From assembly GCA_037953625.1 (NCBI GenBank), contig CM075652.1, positions 13,908,501 through 13,972,500 on the forward strand: a stretch of 64,000 bases of DNA, read 5' to 3'. Source of the DNA: Crotalaria pallida (taxonomy: Eukaryota > Streptophyta > Magnoliopsida > Fabales > Fabaceae). This document shows, in pieces, positions 1 through 11,687 of the stretch. The notes below the pieces were generated by a model. It saw only the letters and a list, made by a program, of their open reading frames with translations, had not been told where the DNA came from and did not search any database. The position numbers and the translations under genes were made by a program. Each line of letters opens with the position of its first letter. Position 1 is the first letter of the stretch.

Positions 1-633
1 CAAAATGTATAAAACTACTTGAAACTTGTCAATGAAACACTACTACTATGCTACTCTATATGCAAAAAAACAAACATAGAACATAAATTTTACATTGAGT
101 AACAACAATATTACAGAACAGAAAAGATAAAACTCAACCAATCAAAACCACAAGTGGAACACAAAAATACCCATCTTTACTATAATAATAAAGCAAACTA
201 TGTTTGCTTAACTAACAAAGTTTGTCTACATTTTTTATGACCAAAATACCCTTACTAATTACTATTATTGTCTTCTTACTCTTTGTTATCTTTACTATAA
301 TAAAGCAAACTATGTTTGTTTAACTAACAAAGTTTGTCTACATTTTTTATGACCAAAATACCCTTACTAATTACTATTATTGACTTCTTACTCTTTGTTA
401 TTTTCAAGTTTTGACAAAAACAAAAAGGGTTTAAATGGATATTCACCTTATTTTTAAACTACCAAAAGCAGTTACATAAATTCAAATAATAAAAAAGAGC
501 AGTTACTTTCCAAAAAGAAGTTACCATGTATAACTATGTAAGACTCTCAACAAGAAGTTACCATGTATAACTATCTATAATAATTCCCAGGAGTCATTCG
601 GCAAATTGCTGTCATAGCCCTATCCTCCATAAC
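1..633. other. AT-rich intergenic DNA left of the Tat element
   Basis: No coding region is supported here. Apart from the tandem duplication at 173-399, a short direct repeat (AAGAAGTTACCATGTATAAC) occurs around 515-535 and again near 552-572. The stretch ends at the ATTTT target duplication of the Tat retrotransposon. Confidence 0.6.
173..399. repeat. 115-bp tandem duplication, two copies
   Basis: Copy 1 runs from 173 to 287 and copy 2 from 288 to about 399. Both begin ATCTTTACTATAAT and contain AAGCAAACTATGTTTG followed by ACAAAGTTTGTCTAC. Copy 1 has one extra AAT and a few substitutions. The unit itself holds short inverted repeats (AAGCAAAC with GTTTGCTT). No family is recognised. Confidence 0.85.
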
Positions 634-638
634 ATTTT

Positions 639-1274
639 TGTAGGGTTTGCCGACCATATAAGGACTCAAGTCTTATTTAAGGGACTCTTCAAGGACCTTT
701 CCCTCGGTTTACTCAGCACAAACGTCCCTCGCTCGGACTCATTGGCTCCGAGCACACAAAAGGACCAGGCTCAGACTTGATGGGGCCGAGCCTTACAAAC
801 GGTCTTCCACTCATCAGGCTCGGGACTCTAGGGCCGAGACATACCGTCGGCTTGTGGATAGACTCAGACTCATTCAGGCTTCTTATCCCCTCCGCAAATC
901 TCTCCTGGATTCTCGCTAACAGCCTAGACATGAGATCTTGAGCTGATCCTATCCAGATTCTAAGAGTATAAACCTCCGATATTATCTCACAGAATCCTGG
1001 TTCAGCTCAACCCTGATACAGGGCCCATACGGCCCATATCAGCCTCCTCCAAACCCTATAAATAGCTCATAACAGCTAGGGTTTTAGGTACGTACTCTCA
1101 TCCCTAAGTTGACACTCTGCACACACTTGTTGACTGGGGAGACCCTGCTTTTCCCAACTGGAACTGCAGAAACACCACAAAGTCATATATTAACACTTGA
1201 TCCTCTCTTGGGCTCCTGGTTCCATAATCTTGAGCACTTAGAGGGTTAAGGACATAGTGTTCAAGGACACTACA
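639..1274 (+). repeat. 5' LTR of the Tat element
   Basis: Starts TGTAGGGTTTGCCGACC and ends GGACACTACA, directly before the primer site. It contains a TATA box and several inverted GCTCGG/CCGAGC pairs between 731 and 838. A 72-residue minus-strand ORF (713-931) exists in both LTRs, but LTR identity explains that. Confidence 0.95.
1057..1064 (+). promoter_or_regulatory. Probable TATA box of the Tat LTR promoter
   Basis: TATAAATA lies about 210 bp before the LTR end, preceded by a CT-rich stretch. This is a normal distance for the U3/R boundary in plant gypsy LTRs. The same site exists in the 3' LTR at 21631-21638. The position is inferred from the motif only. Confidence 0.55.
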
Positions 1275-1275
1275 T

Positions 1276-1293
1276 TGGCGCCGTCTGTGGGGA
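1276..1293 (+). other. Primer binding site, tRNA-Asp type
   Basis: TGGCGCCGTCTGTGGGGA begins one base after the LTR. TGGCGCCGT at this place is the usual minus-strand primer site of Tat and Athila elements and pairs with the 3' end of tRNA-Asp. Confidence 0.8.
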
Positions 1294-1325
1294 TCGAATA
1301 ACCAGTATTCCCACCCACTGATCTC

Positions 1326-3254
1326 ATGGCAAACAAAAATAATGATGGTAATCAAGAAGATCTCCGCCGTCGTCTCCGTGGGAGGCCACCCAAGACCGGG
1401 AGAAACGTGAGGGACAGAATTGCTCCGGGAGCACCAACCGGAGGTAATCAGGCTGACGTTCAGACAATTCCGCCGGTTCCAACGGCGGATCAGGCACAAG
1501 CCACGGTTCCTCCAACTGGCCAAGGTCTCGTTGAGGGCGGCGGAGGGCAGACTAACCCTCATACCGTCCCTGATGGCCACGTTTCAGAATGGCATGACAC
1601 GGCTGATTCTGGACATTAGTCTCGTCGGGTTGCTGCTGGCTCACAAACTGATGAGGATCGGCGAGTTGAACGGGCCGATCGGCGTGATCATTCCAGGGCT
1701 GACAGGTCCAAAAGGGAGATACCTCATTTGACTAGAGGTCGTTTTGGAACTCTTCAAGGTGGTCAGCGTTCTGAAACGGAAGGCAGATCTTACATGACTA
1801 CTTCTTCGGCACGAAGGAGAGAGGAGTCGATCATGGAGATCTTGAGGACTCAGACTTCTTTAATTGAGAAGCAAAACCAGGCCATTGCTACTCTCCAACA
1901 GCAGAGCATGGCAAGGATTGCCGAGAAGGCCCTTACGCGGCCTATGGTAATCCGAGCAATATTCCCCCACCTCCACCCCTCAACCAAAACTTAATCCCAG
2001 AACGTATCACTGGGGAACCCCATTCTGGACACCCTTTCACACTTGAGATTATGGCTTTCCAAACCCCACAGACTTATGTGGGTCATCAGAATATTCCTCG
2101 GTACAATGGAACAACTGACCCGATGAACCACATAGCTGCCTACGAGTCCTCTATGATGTTTTATGGAGGAGGGGACTTTATGAAGTGCCGAGCTTTCTCA
2201 ATGACTCTGGGCTCGGCGCCTTTGAGATGGTTCAATTCTCTACCCGCCAATTCGATCCGATCGTGGGCCGAGCTTAGACAAGCATTTATAAACAGGTACA
2301 CGGCCAGTATGTCACAGCCCAAATCAGACCACTCACTAGCTGGAGTTGCACAGAGACCCGACGAGTCTCTACGCGACTACCTAGCTCGGTACCAACAAGA
2401 GGCCAGTGGCATATCAGGTCTGCAATCAGGAGTATCTGTTCTCTTGCTCACTCAAGGATTGCAGGATGGAGATTTTAAGGATTGCTTGATTGGGGAACCA
2501 CCTAAGAACATGGCCGAACTTAGGGAAAGATCCAGGAAATACGTTAATGTGGAGGAATTCTGTAGGATCAGTACTGCAGCGAGGGGTTGCGAAGGACGAC
2601 ATGAGCAACGTCCTCGTCAAAACGACGTTCGTCAAAATGATCGTTTTCGAGATAGGGGAAGGAAAGACAAAAGAGAGAGAGGCGAAAAACTGCCTCCAAA
2701 AGGCAAGTATGATGAATATACCCAGTTGACAGTCCCGAGGAGTCAAATCCTTCGTGAGACTATGCATACAAAGATGCGTAACATCACTCGGCCACCAGCT
2801 TTAAGGAAGGTAGCTCAAAAGGATAGGACAAAGTACTGCGATCATCACGGTGGATGGGGGCATACCACCGACCAGTGTACCCAGTTGAAGGACTTAATCG
2901 AAGAGATGGTAAGGGATGGTAAGCTTCAACAATATATTAGCGAAGTGTTGCACAAACGCTTCAGGAGAAAGAGTCCGTCGCCACCCAAAACCGAACAGAA
3001 AAGAACTAGAACCCCTTCACCACCTGCAGGGGGGCCTCTACCCAACCATCCGAGAAGGGAAAGGATTCTTTTCTCATCGGCACCATTGCTGGAGGATTTG
3101 CAGGTGGAGGGGAAAAGAAGTGTGATCGCAAGAAATATGTGGGACAAGTCCTTTCGGTGGCCAGCCGACCAATCCAAAAGCCCAGGAAGAAAAACATAGT
3201 CATCAGCTTCAGTGATGAGGATTTTGAGGCATCTTACAAGACCATAATGACCCA
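1326..3254 (+). pseudogene. Broken gag of the Tat element
   Basis: The reading starts at the ATG at 1326 (MANKNNDGNQ) and is cut by an in-frame TAG at 1617-1619. It resumes in the same frame to about 1930, then a frameshift leads to the long piece 2051-3199. That piece holds the capsid-like gag domain (RWFNSLPANSIRSWAELRQ, about residues 58-76) and a C/H-rich motif typical of Tat (YCDHHGGWGHTTDQC, about residues 261-275). A second shift near 3040-3060 and a third near 3235 move the frame again before protease. Known role of the family: the protein that forms the virus-like particle. At least one stop and three shifts make the gene inactive. A few breaks could be sequencing errors, but so many in an element with 1% LTR divergence suggest real decay. 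Confidence 0.9.
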
Positions 3255-6200
3255 ATGGTAGTTACAGCCAGGCTCGGCAATTACGAAGTCAGAAGGATTC
3301 TTGTCGATCAGGGGAGTTCGGCAGACATCATGTTTCTAGATCTGTTTGAAAAATTGAAGTTGAGAAGATCTGATCTCACTCCATTCGAGGGAAGTTTGAT
3401 TGGCTTCACGGGACATTCAATTGTTCCCTTAGGCCACATCCATCTCCCAGTAACCATGGGGGAACCACCCTCGGCTCGGACTGAAATGATAAAGTGGCTA
3501 GTTGTCCAGGCCCCCTCGGCATACAACGCCATCTTTGGCCAAACTGCACTCCAATCTTTTGGTGCTGTTGTATCGACGGTCCACTTGGCCATGAAATTCT
3601 CAGGGTCTGATGACAAGGTAGTAACAGTGTGGTCCGAACAAGAGTTGGCTCGGAAATGTTATAATATCAGCCTGGGCAAGTTGAAGCTTGATGATGAGAA
3701 GATCATGCAAGAACCGCTTAACAAAGGAAGTGTCAACTTAGCAGATCTTGACGTAAGAGAGGAGGATGAAACTAGGCCGACCCCTCAAGGGAACTTCAAA
3801 AAGGTGATTTTAGGCCCCGATCCTTCTCGTTGCGTCAAGATGGGGGTTGGCCTTTCTGAGGAATTGGAAAAAGAACTGACTGAATTGTTGGTGGAAAACA
3901 AAGAATTGTTTGCCTGGACCTCGGCGGATATGCCAGGGATCGATCTGAACTTCATCTGCCACAGGTTCAGCCTGTATCCTGGAGCCAAGCCAGTTTGTCA
4001 GAAGAAAAGAAGAGTCGGAGTTGAGAAGGCACAGGCAACAGATGAGAAGGTAGCCGAGCTACTAGAAGCAGGATTTATCAGGGAGGTGGTGTATACTGAT
4101 TGGTTGGCCAATCCCGTGCTAGTAAAGAAGTCCAATGGGAAATGGAGGATGTGCGTGGACTACACAGACTTGAACAAAGTTTGTCCTAAGGATCAATACC
4201 CACTTCCCTGCATCGCTAAACTTGTGGATAGCTCGGCGGGTTATCAAAGGCTTTCATTTATGGATGCTTATTCGGGGTACAATCAGATTCCAATGTATCC
4301 CCCGGATCAGGTGAAGACTTCATTTATCACAGAAAAGGCCACATATTGTTACAATGTGATGCCATTTGGATTGAAAAACGCTGGGGCAACTTACCAGCGG
4401 ATGATGAACAAGGTGTTCGGCCCCTTGATTGGGCCGAGAATGGAGGTATACATAGATGATATGATTGCGAAGAGCTTGAAAGAAGAAGATCACGCTAAGG
4501 ATTTGAAGGTAATTTTGGGAAGGATCCGACAGTTCAATATGAGGTTGAACCCGGAAAAATGCATGTTTGGAGTTCCAGCAGGGGCCTTCCTCGGATTCAT
4601 GCTTACCGAGCGCGGAATTGAGGCAAATCCAGAAAAGTGCCGAGCCATTATTGATATGAAGAGTCCGTCAGATGTCAAGGGTGTCCAACAACTGACAGGT
4701 CGGGTTGCGGCTCTCTCGAGGTTTCTGTCTCAGTCAGCTAGGAAGGCCCTCCCCTGGTACAAACTGCTGAGGAAAGAAAAGGAAGAGACATTTGAATGGG
4801 ACGAGACATGCGAAAAGGCCTTTACTGACCTTAAGCAGTACTTGGCATCTCCCCCGATCTTGTCAAGTCTGGTAAATGGAGAAATTCTGTTCCTTTACTT
4901 ATCAGTGGGTGATTCTGTAGTAAGTTCGGCTTTGGTCCGAGAGGAATCTGGCAAAGAATCCCCCATCTATTTCGTCAGCCAAGCTCTTCAGGGACCGGAG
5001 TTGAGGTATCAGAAAGTGGAGAAATTGGCTTTTTGTCTGGTTATCACAGCTAGACGATTACATCAATACTTCCAGAGCCACCATATCACAGTCAGAACAG
5101 CTCAGCCGATCCGTCAAATACTTTAGAAACCTGATCTGGCAGGAAGAATGGTGACGTGGGCCATTGAGCTTTCCGAGTTTGAAATCACTTTCGAACCGAG
5201 GAAGGCAATGAAATCTCAGGCCTTAGCTGATTTTCTCACCGAGTTTACTGAGCCATTGACGAGCTCAAACTTGGATTGGAATATTTATGTTGATGGATCA
5301 AGTAACAAACTCGGGGCTGGTGCAAGAATAATCTTGGAGAACTCCGAGGGGGTCACCCTCGAATATTCTTTGAAGTTTGGATTTTCAACTTCGAACAATC
5401 AGGCGGAGTATGAAGCCGTATTGGCCGGGCTGAGAATGGCAAAAGAAGTAGGGGGCCGAGAAGTAAAAATTTTCAGTGATTCTCAGTTGGTAGTTTCACA
5501 AGTCAAGGGCGATTACCAGGCTAAGGAACCAATCCTTCAAAAATATTTGGAGAAGGTGAAGTTCCTATCCTCGGAGTTTGCTAAGGTCGAATTCTGCCAC
5601 ATCCCAAGGGAGAGTAACAGCCGAGCAGATATCCTCTCTAAACTTGCTTCGACAAAAAGTCCTGAGAACAACAGAACGTTGATCCAAGAAATGGTGCATG
5701 GACCTAGCGTTGTCCTCTCTATTTCGCTGGATCCGAGCTGGATTGCTCTGATAACGGACTACTTGGAACAAGGGGTTTTTCCAAGTAATCCAATAGAGGC
5801 CAAGAAACTCGTCAGAAAAGCTTCACAGTTTGCCCTAGTTGATGGAGTCTTGTTTCGCCGAGGGGTTAGCGGCCCATTGCTTAGATGTCTAGACCCAGCC
5901 GAAGCAAAACAGGCGTTGGAAGAAGTTCGCGGGGGCATTGGAAGTCATCATATTGGGGGGAAGTCACTGGCTAGAAAGATTCTAAGGGCAGGATACTACT
6001 GGCCGACTCTTCAACAGGATGCGATCAACCATGTGAAGAGGTGCGACAAGTGTCAATTTCACAGTGATGTGTATCAGAAACCGGCTGAGGAACTCCATTC
6101 ACTTTCATCTCCCTATCCCTTCTATCAATGGGGAATGGATCTGATTGGACAGTTCCCCACCGCTCCAAGACAGCTAAAGTGGGTGATAGTGGCCATTGAT

Positions 6201-6974
6201 TATTTTACCAAGTGGGTGGAAGCCGAGCCTCTTGCGACCATATCCTCGGCCAAGGTGCAGAAGTTCTTTGAAAGGCAAGTTGTGGCTCGGTTTGGAGTGC
6301 CACAAGTGCTGGTGACTGACAACGGAACCCAATTCGCGGCAAAGGCGTTCCAGGACTTAGTCAATGCTTTGAGCATAAAACATTACTTTTCCTCGGTCGA
6401 ACACCCTCAGACTAATGGCCAAGTAGAATCTGTAAACCGATCTATCATCCAGGGAATCAAGAAAAGACTCGAAGGAGCGAAAGGGAATTGGTTGGAGAAC
6501 TTGCACGAAGTGCTTTGGTCATATCGAACCACCATACAAACTTCAACAGGAGAGACACCATATCGACTAACTTATGGTTGCGACGCGGTCATCCCCATTG
6601 AGAGGATCATCCCTTCATTCCGAGCTATGCAACAACCGAATCCCCTCAACAACACTTTATTGTGTGAGGATCTTGTTTTATCGGAAGAAGTCAGGGATTT
6701 AGCGGCCGAACGGGAAAAGCATGCTAAGATTATGCAAGCAAAAGGGTATAATCGCTCGGTCGTATCCAGAGAGTTCGAGGTAGGCGACCTTGTCGTGAGG
6801 AGAGCTGATATTGGTCTCAAAAATGCAAAGGACGGAAAACTGGCCCAAAGCTGGGAAGGACCATACCGAGTTGCCTCCAAGACTGGAACAGGAGCCTACA
6901 AGCTCGAAACTCTCTCGGGTGCCCTCATCAACAACACATGGAACGTGGCGAAACTTCGAGCTTATTACAGTTAG
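3255..6974 (+). pseudogene. pol of the Tat element (protease, RT, RNase H, archaeal-type RNase H, integrase) with one in-frame stop
   Basis: A protease motif (VDQGSSADIMF, residues 17-27) is followed by RT with YIDDM at about residue 399 and a first RNase H ending near 5120. A TAG at 5124-5126 stops the frame, but the same frame goes on to 6974. The second part holds the archaeal-type RNase H (YVDGSSNKLGAGA), then an integrase with HH..CDKC zinc ligands. Its catalytic set is the D in GMDLIG, the D in VTDNGTQF and a later E in GQVES, with a GDLVVRR-containing C-terminal end. The protease has Q after the catalytic D (DQGSS), which is usual in this lineage. Apart from the single stop, pol is intact. 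Confidence 0.95.
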
Positions 6975-7471
6975 TTTTTCATTGTTTCAATTTCATTTTT
7001 AATAGTTTTAGTTGTTTCATTACATTTGCTTTTTGAATTGTTTCTTTTTTTATAATGGCGTACGCTCGGTGAAACTCCGAGCCCATTGTAATTTGCTTCA
7101 AATGAATAAAAGTTCTCGTTATTGAATTCATTGTATCACGTACTTTTCCTCGTAACCGATTAGCCACCGATTATGACGCGAACGATTATGAACAGCTCTA
7201 GCAAGAGCTTATAACTCGTCAAGTACTTTAAAAAAGATTCCCGATTAAATCATGATTTCATAAAATCATTTTACATCGCGGATAGAGGAACCCACCTCGG
7301 CTAAAGTGCTGGAGTTCCGAGGTCTTAACACTTGAATTCTTAACAAAGAGTGTAAAAATAAGCATAACACGATTACGAATATTATAAAATATTCCAAGTG
7401 AAACACAACAATATAAGTTTAAACCCATTTACTGGGGCAATTACAAAAGGGAAAGCAAAATGATAAAGCTA
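6975..7471. other. Spacer between Tat pol and the antisense ORF
   Basis: AT-rich non-coding stretch between the pol stop and the stop of the convergent antisense ORF. AATGAATAAAAG near 7101 could be a polyadenylation signal for sense transcripts. CTCGG/CCGAG words typical of this element continue here (for example near 7065 and 7294-7320). Confidence 0.5.
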
Positions 7472-10061
7472 CTATAAGTCGGACAGTACAATGTCGTCAG
7501 CATCAAATTTATCTTCTTCTTCTTCTTCACCTTCGGCATCCTCGGCATCATCCCCTTCGGAATCCTCAGCCAAATGGTCAAGCAGATCGGCGCTGTTCAG
7601 ATCTATGGGAGCCCCAGTTGGGCCGACAATTCGACCATCTTTCACAGAAAAATTAGGGTCAGCACCCTTGGTCAAGAGCCCAGGATTCAGAACGCGGAGT
7701 TGCTCGGCAGTGTTGTAGAAAGAATCCTCAACCCCATGATCCCAGTTGTATAAATGCTCCATGGCTGCTTTCTTGTGTTTGAGAGCTTTTGCTCTCATCT
7801 TCTCCAAAGAAGTTTGGAGCCCCAAAATCTCATCCTTAGCATACTCATGCTGCTCCTGAGCCGCGGCAGCAGCCTGCTCTGCTTTCCGAGCGGCGATAGA
7901 GAAAGCTCGGGCCGCTCGGAAAGCAGCAGCGTCTTCCTCAGCTTTTTTCAGAACCTCTTCCGAGCGCTTCATCCTCTCTTCGGCCCCCTAGAGTGTCTCC
8001 TCGGCCCTAACCTTGGCGCCTTCAGCATCTTGTGCCACCTTTTGCAACCGTTCGTTTTCAGCTGCCAAGGTTTGCAACTTCTTGTTCAGACCTTCAACTT
8101 GAAGTTGCAAATAATCCTCCCGCTCGGCTGCCTCGGTCCTTTTCGTCTTTTCTTCGGGGGCTATCCCAGCATGAGCGTCGTCTCCATGATGACCGAGGTG
8201 ATGAAGTATGCTCGCACCCCTCAGGAAACTCTTCACCAACGACTTACAGTTGTTCTCCCAAGTCCCAGGGGTCCAGGCCTCAATCACTTCAGCATTCTCG
8301 GGAGGAAAGACAGTAGCAACAAGTGTATCAGTCATTTTTCGGTGCCATATTGTCTTTGCAGCAGCCTCCTCCTTTCCCTCAGGAATCTCTACCCCTTTAT
8401 TTGACTTGCTCAAATTAAGCCAATCTCCAGCAAGACATTTTCCTTTTTCCAGCCGAGACCTCTTGAGGGGACGCTCGGGAGTGCCATGAGGAGTTGTTTA
8501 AGCCTCCACTTCGATGTTTACAGCGTCGATGATGCGATCCCTTTTGATTACCGGCTCAACGCTTTTGATCCTAACAGTCGGAGTGGCATTGGGGATAATG
8601 GTCGGACTTTCAGAAGGGGTCGGTTCAGAAGATTGACTCATGTTTGGGGAGCCAGATGCAGCTTTGATTGCAGCCAACTGTGATACTCTAGCTGCTCGAG
8701 CTTCGCCTTTCTTGGCCTTGGTTGCTTTCTTCCCCATTGTTTCTGCAAGAAAAAATGGATCAGTAAAAAAAAATATATATATATATATATAGTACCCAAC
8801 TCGGCCTTCACTTCATCTCGTGTTTCTTTCAACAAGATTCGTTTGGTATCAATTTGACCATTTGCTTGAAGGTAGTTCCAAACAAGGTCGCACAATCGCC
8901 TTTCGGCTCTTGTCAAATCCGCCTTAAAGTCGAATTGATACAAGGGGGGTCCTCGGTTATAAATGTTAGTCGTCCAACCCAGTGGAAACCGAGGCACGAC
9001 CTTGATCACTCCATCTTCTTCAACTCGTTCCATGAACCAACATACTCCAGCCCCAGTATGCTCGTATTGGAAGAAGAGAGGTTTGAAAGACTTCCAAGAA
9101 TCAGTCACCTTGGCGAAGAGGGCGTGTCCCCTCCGAGCCTTTAGGGACACCCAAAGCCCCTTGGAATCACCAAACTTATTTACCTGGGGAGCGTATAACC
9201 AGAAAAAAGATCGTACAGTTGCTACCAAATTTTCAACGTCACAGAATTGCTGGAAGGCTCGGATGAAAGCCCACCCACTTGGATGCAGTTGGCTAGGAGC
9301 TATTCCTAGATGACTGAGGACTTCAGTTTCGAAGGTGGAAAAGGGCAAGCGGATACCGACTTTAGTTGCTATTTCTTCGTAGAAATAGAAAAATTGACGA
9401 TTTTCCGGTACTTGAAAGCATATTCGGTCGTCGATTCCCAAAGGTCTCAATACGAATTCTGAGGCATTTCCATCGGCGTTCGGAGGTGTTAAAATTGGTC
9501 GAAGATGGTTAAGACTATCTGTTGTCAGCAATGAAGGTCTCGTCCCTAGTACTTCCCGATCAAAAACGGCGTCGTACTGCGCGTGATTGGGCGGCAAAGG
9601 ATATTCTTCAGGGTTGGTAACACACCTGCGCTCCACCATATCTGGGGAAAAAGCAAAAGGCTCGGCGTTAGGATTTTTTATAGCACATGTTTTTTTTTTA
9701 AATTAAGGCCGAGCCCTGGACCTTTTCCTCCCTCCCTCGGTGGACTTCCTAAAGGTTTTTCCTCGGTGCGACGATCGGGGCTAGTCCTGACTTGAGCCCG
9801 ACGCTCAGCGAACCTATACGCTAGTAACCACTTATTCTCATCTGCGAGATTCGACGGGTACTCTACAACTAGCGGTTTTTCCACGGTGGATCATTGGCCA
9901 GAAGGGGGAGTAGAAGGGTGTATAGAATCGTCAATATCAGAGTTTCCCTCATCCCCAGAATTCCCAGAAGAACTTGAAGAATCACTATCACTAGAAGGTT
10001 CCTCTCCTAATCTCCTGCAGAGTTCATGATAAACTCTCCTCAAACGTCTCCATCCTCTCAT
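7472..10061 (-). pseudogene. Antisense ORF of the Tat element: 'putative gypsy-type transposase' domain protein with coiled coil, probably three exons
   Basis: Reading leftwards, exon 1 starts at the ATG at 10061 (MRGWRRLRRV, acidic/serine-rich) and probably ends near 9703. A TTTTTCCCCAG acceptor opens exon 2 at about 9641. Exon 2 holds the PF04195-like core (HLGIAPSQLHPSGWAF). An intron of about 53 bp (8743-8795; GT donor, TTTTCTTGCAG acceptor) joins in the correct phase to the last exon. That exon carries a basic stretch, a long Ala/Glu/Lys coiled coil and an acidic C-terminus. In-frame stops lie at 9891-9893 (TGA), 8498-8500 (TAA) and 7988-7990 (TAG). Antisense ORFs at this place are known in Tat elements; their role is unknown. 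The copia element sits 81 bp upstream of the start and cuts the gene from its upstream region. Confidence 0.75.
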
Positions 10062-10278
10062 GGTCTAAAGGTAAAGAATCCTACACACAGCTTACCCAGA
10101 ACAAAAACCCAGAACCCAGAAATTCCCTAAATCCAAACTCCCTGTTGGAAACCAACAAGCGGCTCAATATAGTCTAGAGGGGGGGTGAATAGAATATTGA
10201 AGCCTTATTACAGATTTTTCGTCCACCTAAGAGAATGGTTTTATGAAAATAAATTTTCTTAAGAATTCAGTTCAGATT

Positions 10279-10463
10279 ACTCGAGTAACTCAAGCCTTCA
10301 CTCGAGTAATACGCAACCAAAAATAATTTCACTCGAGTATTCAGCAAATCACTCGAGTATTACGAAAGCAAATTTTTAAATCACTCGAGTAACAGAAAAC
10401 CTACTCGAGTAATGTTTATAAACTGAAAGCAGATTACTCGAGTGACAAGAACTTTACTCGAGT
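10279..10463. repeat. Phased array of eight ACTCGAGT palindromes in the copia LTR
   Basis: Perfect ACTCGAGT cores start at 10279, 10300, 10331, 10351, 10383, 10403, 10436 and 10456. Spacings alternate 21, 31, 20, 32, 20, 33, 20, so the sites form doublets repeating every 52-53 bp. The bases between sites are largely diverged while the cores are perfect. The same array lies in the other LTR at 19261-19445. Confidence 0.95.
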
Positions 10464-11256
10464 AAACTGGGTAAAATTCAATTTAAAACTTAGTTTTCAA
10501 TGGAGTTCTTCAAGAATAACAATGCTATGATGATTCAACAAATTATGAATGATTAATATGAACAATTTCAAGTAATATTAACATGCAATTTTAGATCAAT
10601 TGAGTAGAATTAAGAAAACCCCAATTCTAACCTAAAAATGCAAATGTTAATGAATTAATGAAATACAAGGAATGAAAATAAAAGAGACACAAGGATTTAT
10701 CCTGGTTCACTTTCACCCACTTGAAAGCTACTCCAGTCCCCTCTTAAATCAAGAGAGATTCTTCACTAGAAATCTTCAAATGTAGATTTTACAATGTTTT
10801 AAGATGCAACTAGATTCTTAGTTCTCCTATCTTAAAACCCAACTCAAAGTGTGTACCAAACACTTTGATCTAATCTACCCCTTTTGAGTATTCTAGATTT
10901 CCTTGCTAATTGATTGAAGATGCTTCCAACCAATCCTCTTTTCTTGCTTTGATTTGATCTTCAAAGTCTTCCTTGTGAAATTCTTCACTTGTGTTGAAAC
11001 TTCAATGATGCAATCACAAATTGCAAATCTTCAACAACCACTAAGAACAAAACTATGATCTCAAGAATATTTGAACAATGATAGAAAATAGAGTGAAGAA
11101 TGAAAAGTTCTTTGTTGAATCTTGATAGCTCTTGAAAGATGTAAAATAGCTCTTGAATTACTTTTCAAAAAGTATTAGAAAATTGTAAGAATGAAAGTAT
11201 GTATTTTGAAAGAGAAAATTAAGTCCTTTTAAAATTTTCCCAACACTGATTGAATT

Positions 11257-11389
11257 ACTCGAGTAAACCAAACAACGTCACTCGAGTGAAACATGTCAGA
11301 TTAAGTTACTCGAGTGATGTGTAAACCATTACTCGATTAACCTGTCAGAACATAAATTACTCGAGTGAACCAATACTCATTACTCGAGT
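11257..11389. repeat. Second phased ACTCGAGT array in the copia LTR
   Basis: Sites start at 11257, 11280, 11308, 11331 (degenerate, ACTCGATT), 11359 and 11382. Spacings alternate 23, 28, 23, 28, 23, giving a 51-bp period. The copy in the other LTR lies at 20239-20371. Confidence 0.95.
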
Positions 11390-11672
11390 AAACTGATCAG
11401 AATCTGAATAAAAACAAAGTTTTTCTAAAATGATTTTCACAAGCTATTTAATCAAGATTTAAAGTATCTTCACTCTTAATCAGACATTATTTAAATATTC
11501 TTAAAATCACCTAAGCTACCCACACCAATGAGATGCATTGCATAAAATAAAGATTACATTGAATTAGAATTAATAAAAATCCTAATTCTAATCTTCATGT
11601 GGTGTAGCTTGCTTGTTGCCAATGTTGTTGCTTGGAGAGAGATTGTTAGCATCAAAACATGAGAATCCTACA

Positions 11673-11687
11673 AACTCCCCCTTTTTG
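11673..11687 (-). other. Polypurine tract of the copia element
   Basis: On the minus strand AAAAAGGGGGAGTTT lies directly before the 3' LTR. A GTCATCATC stretch comes just upstream; a similar stretch before the purine tract is common in SIRE-type elements. Confidence 0.8.

Larger units (their letters stand above)
10143..11672 (-). repeat. 3' LTR of the copia element (left copy)
   Basis: 1530 bp, TG...CA, same as 19125-20654 as far as I can see. It holds two arrays of the palindrome ACTCGAGT at 10279-10463 and 11257-11389. Everything else in the LTR is AT-rich and without a supportable ORF. Confidence 0.95.

Noticed and set aside
713..931. 72-residue minus-strand ORF in both Tat LTRs (also 21287-21505)
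   Set aside because: Both copies are identical because the LTRs are near-identical; no domain and no start context of its own.
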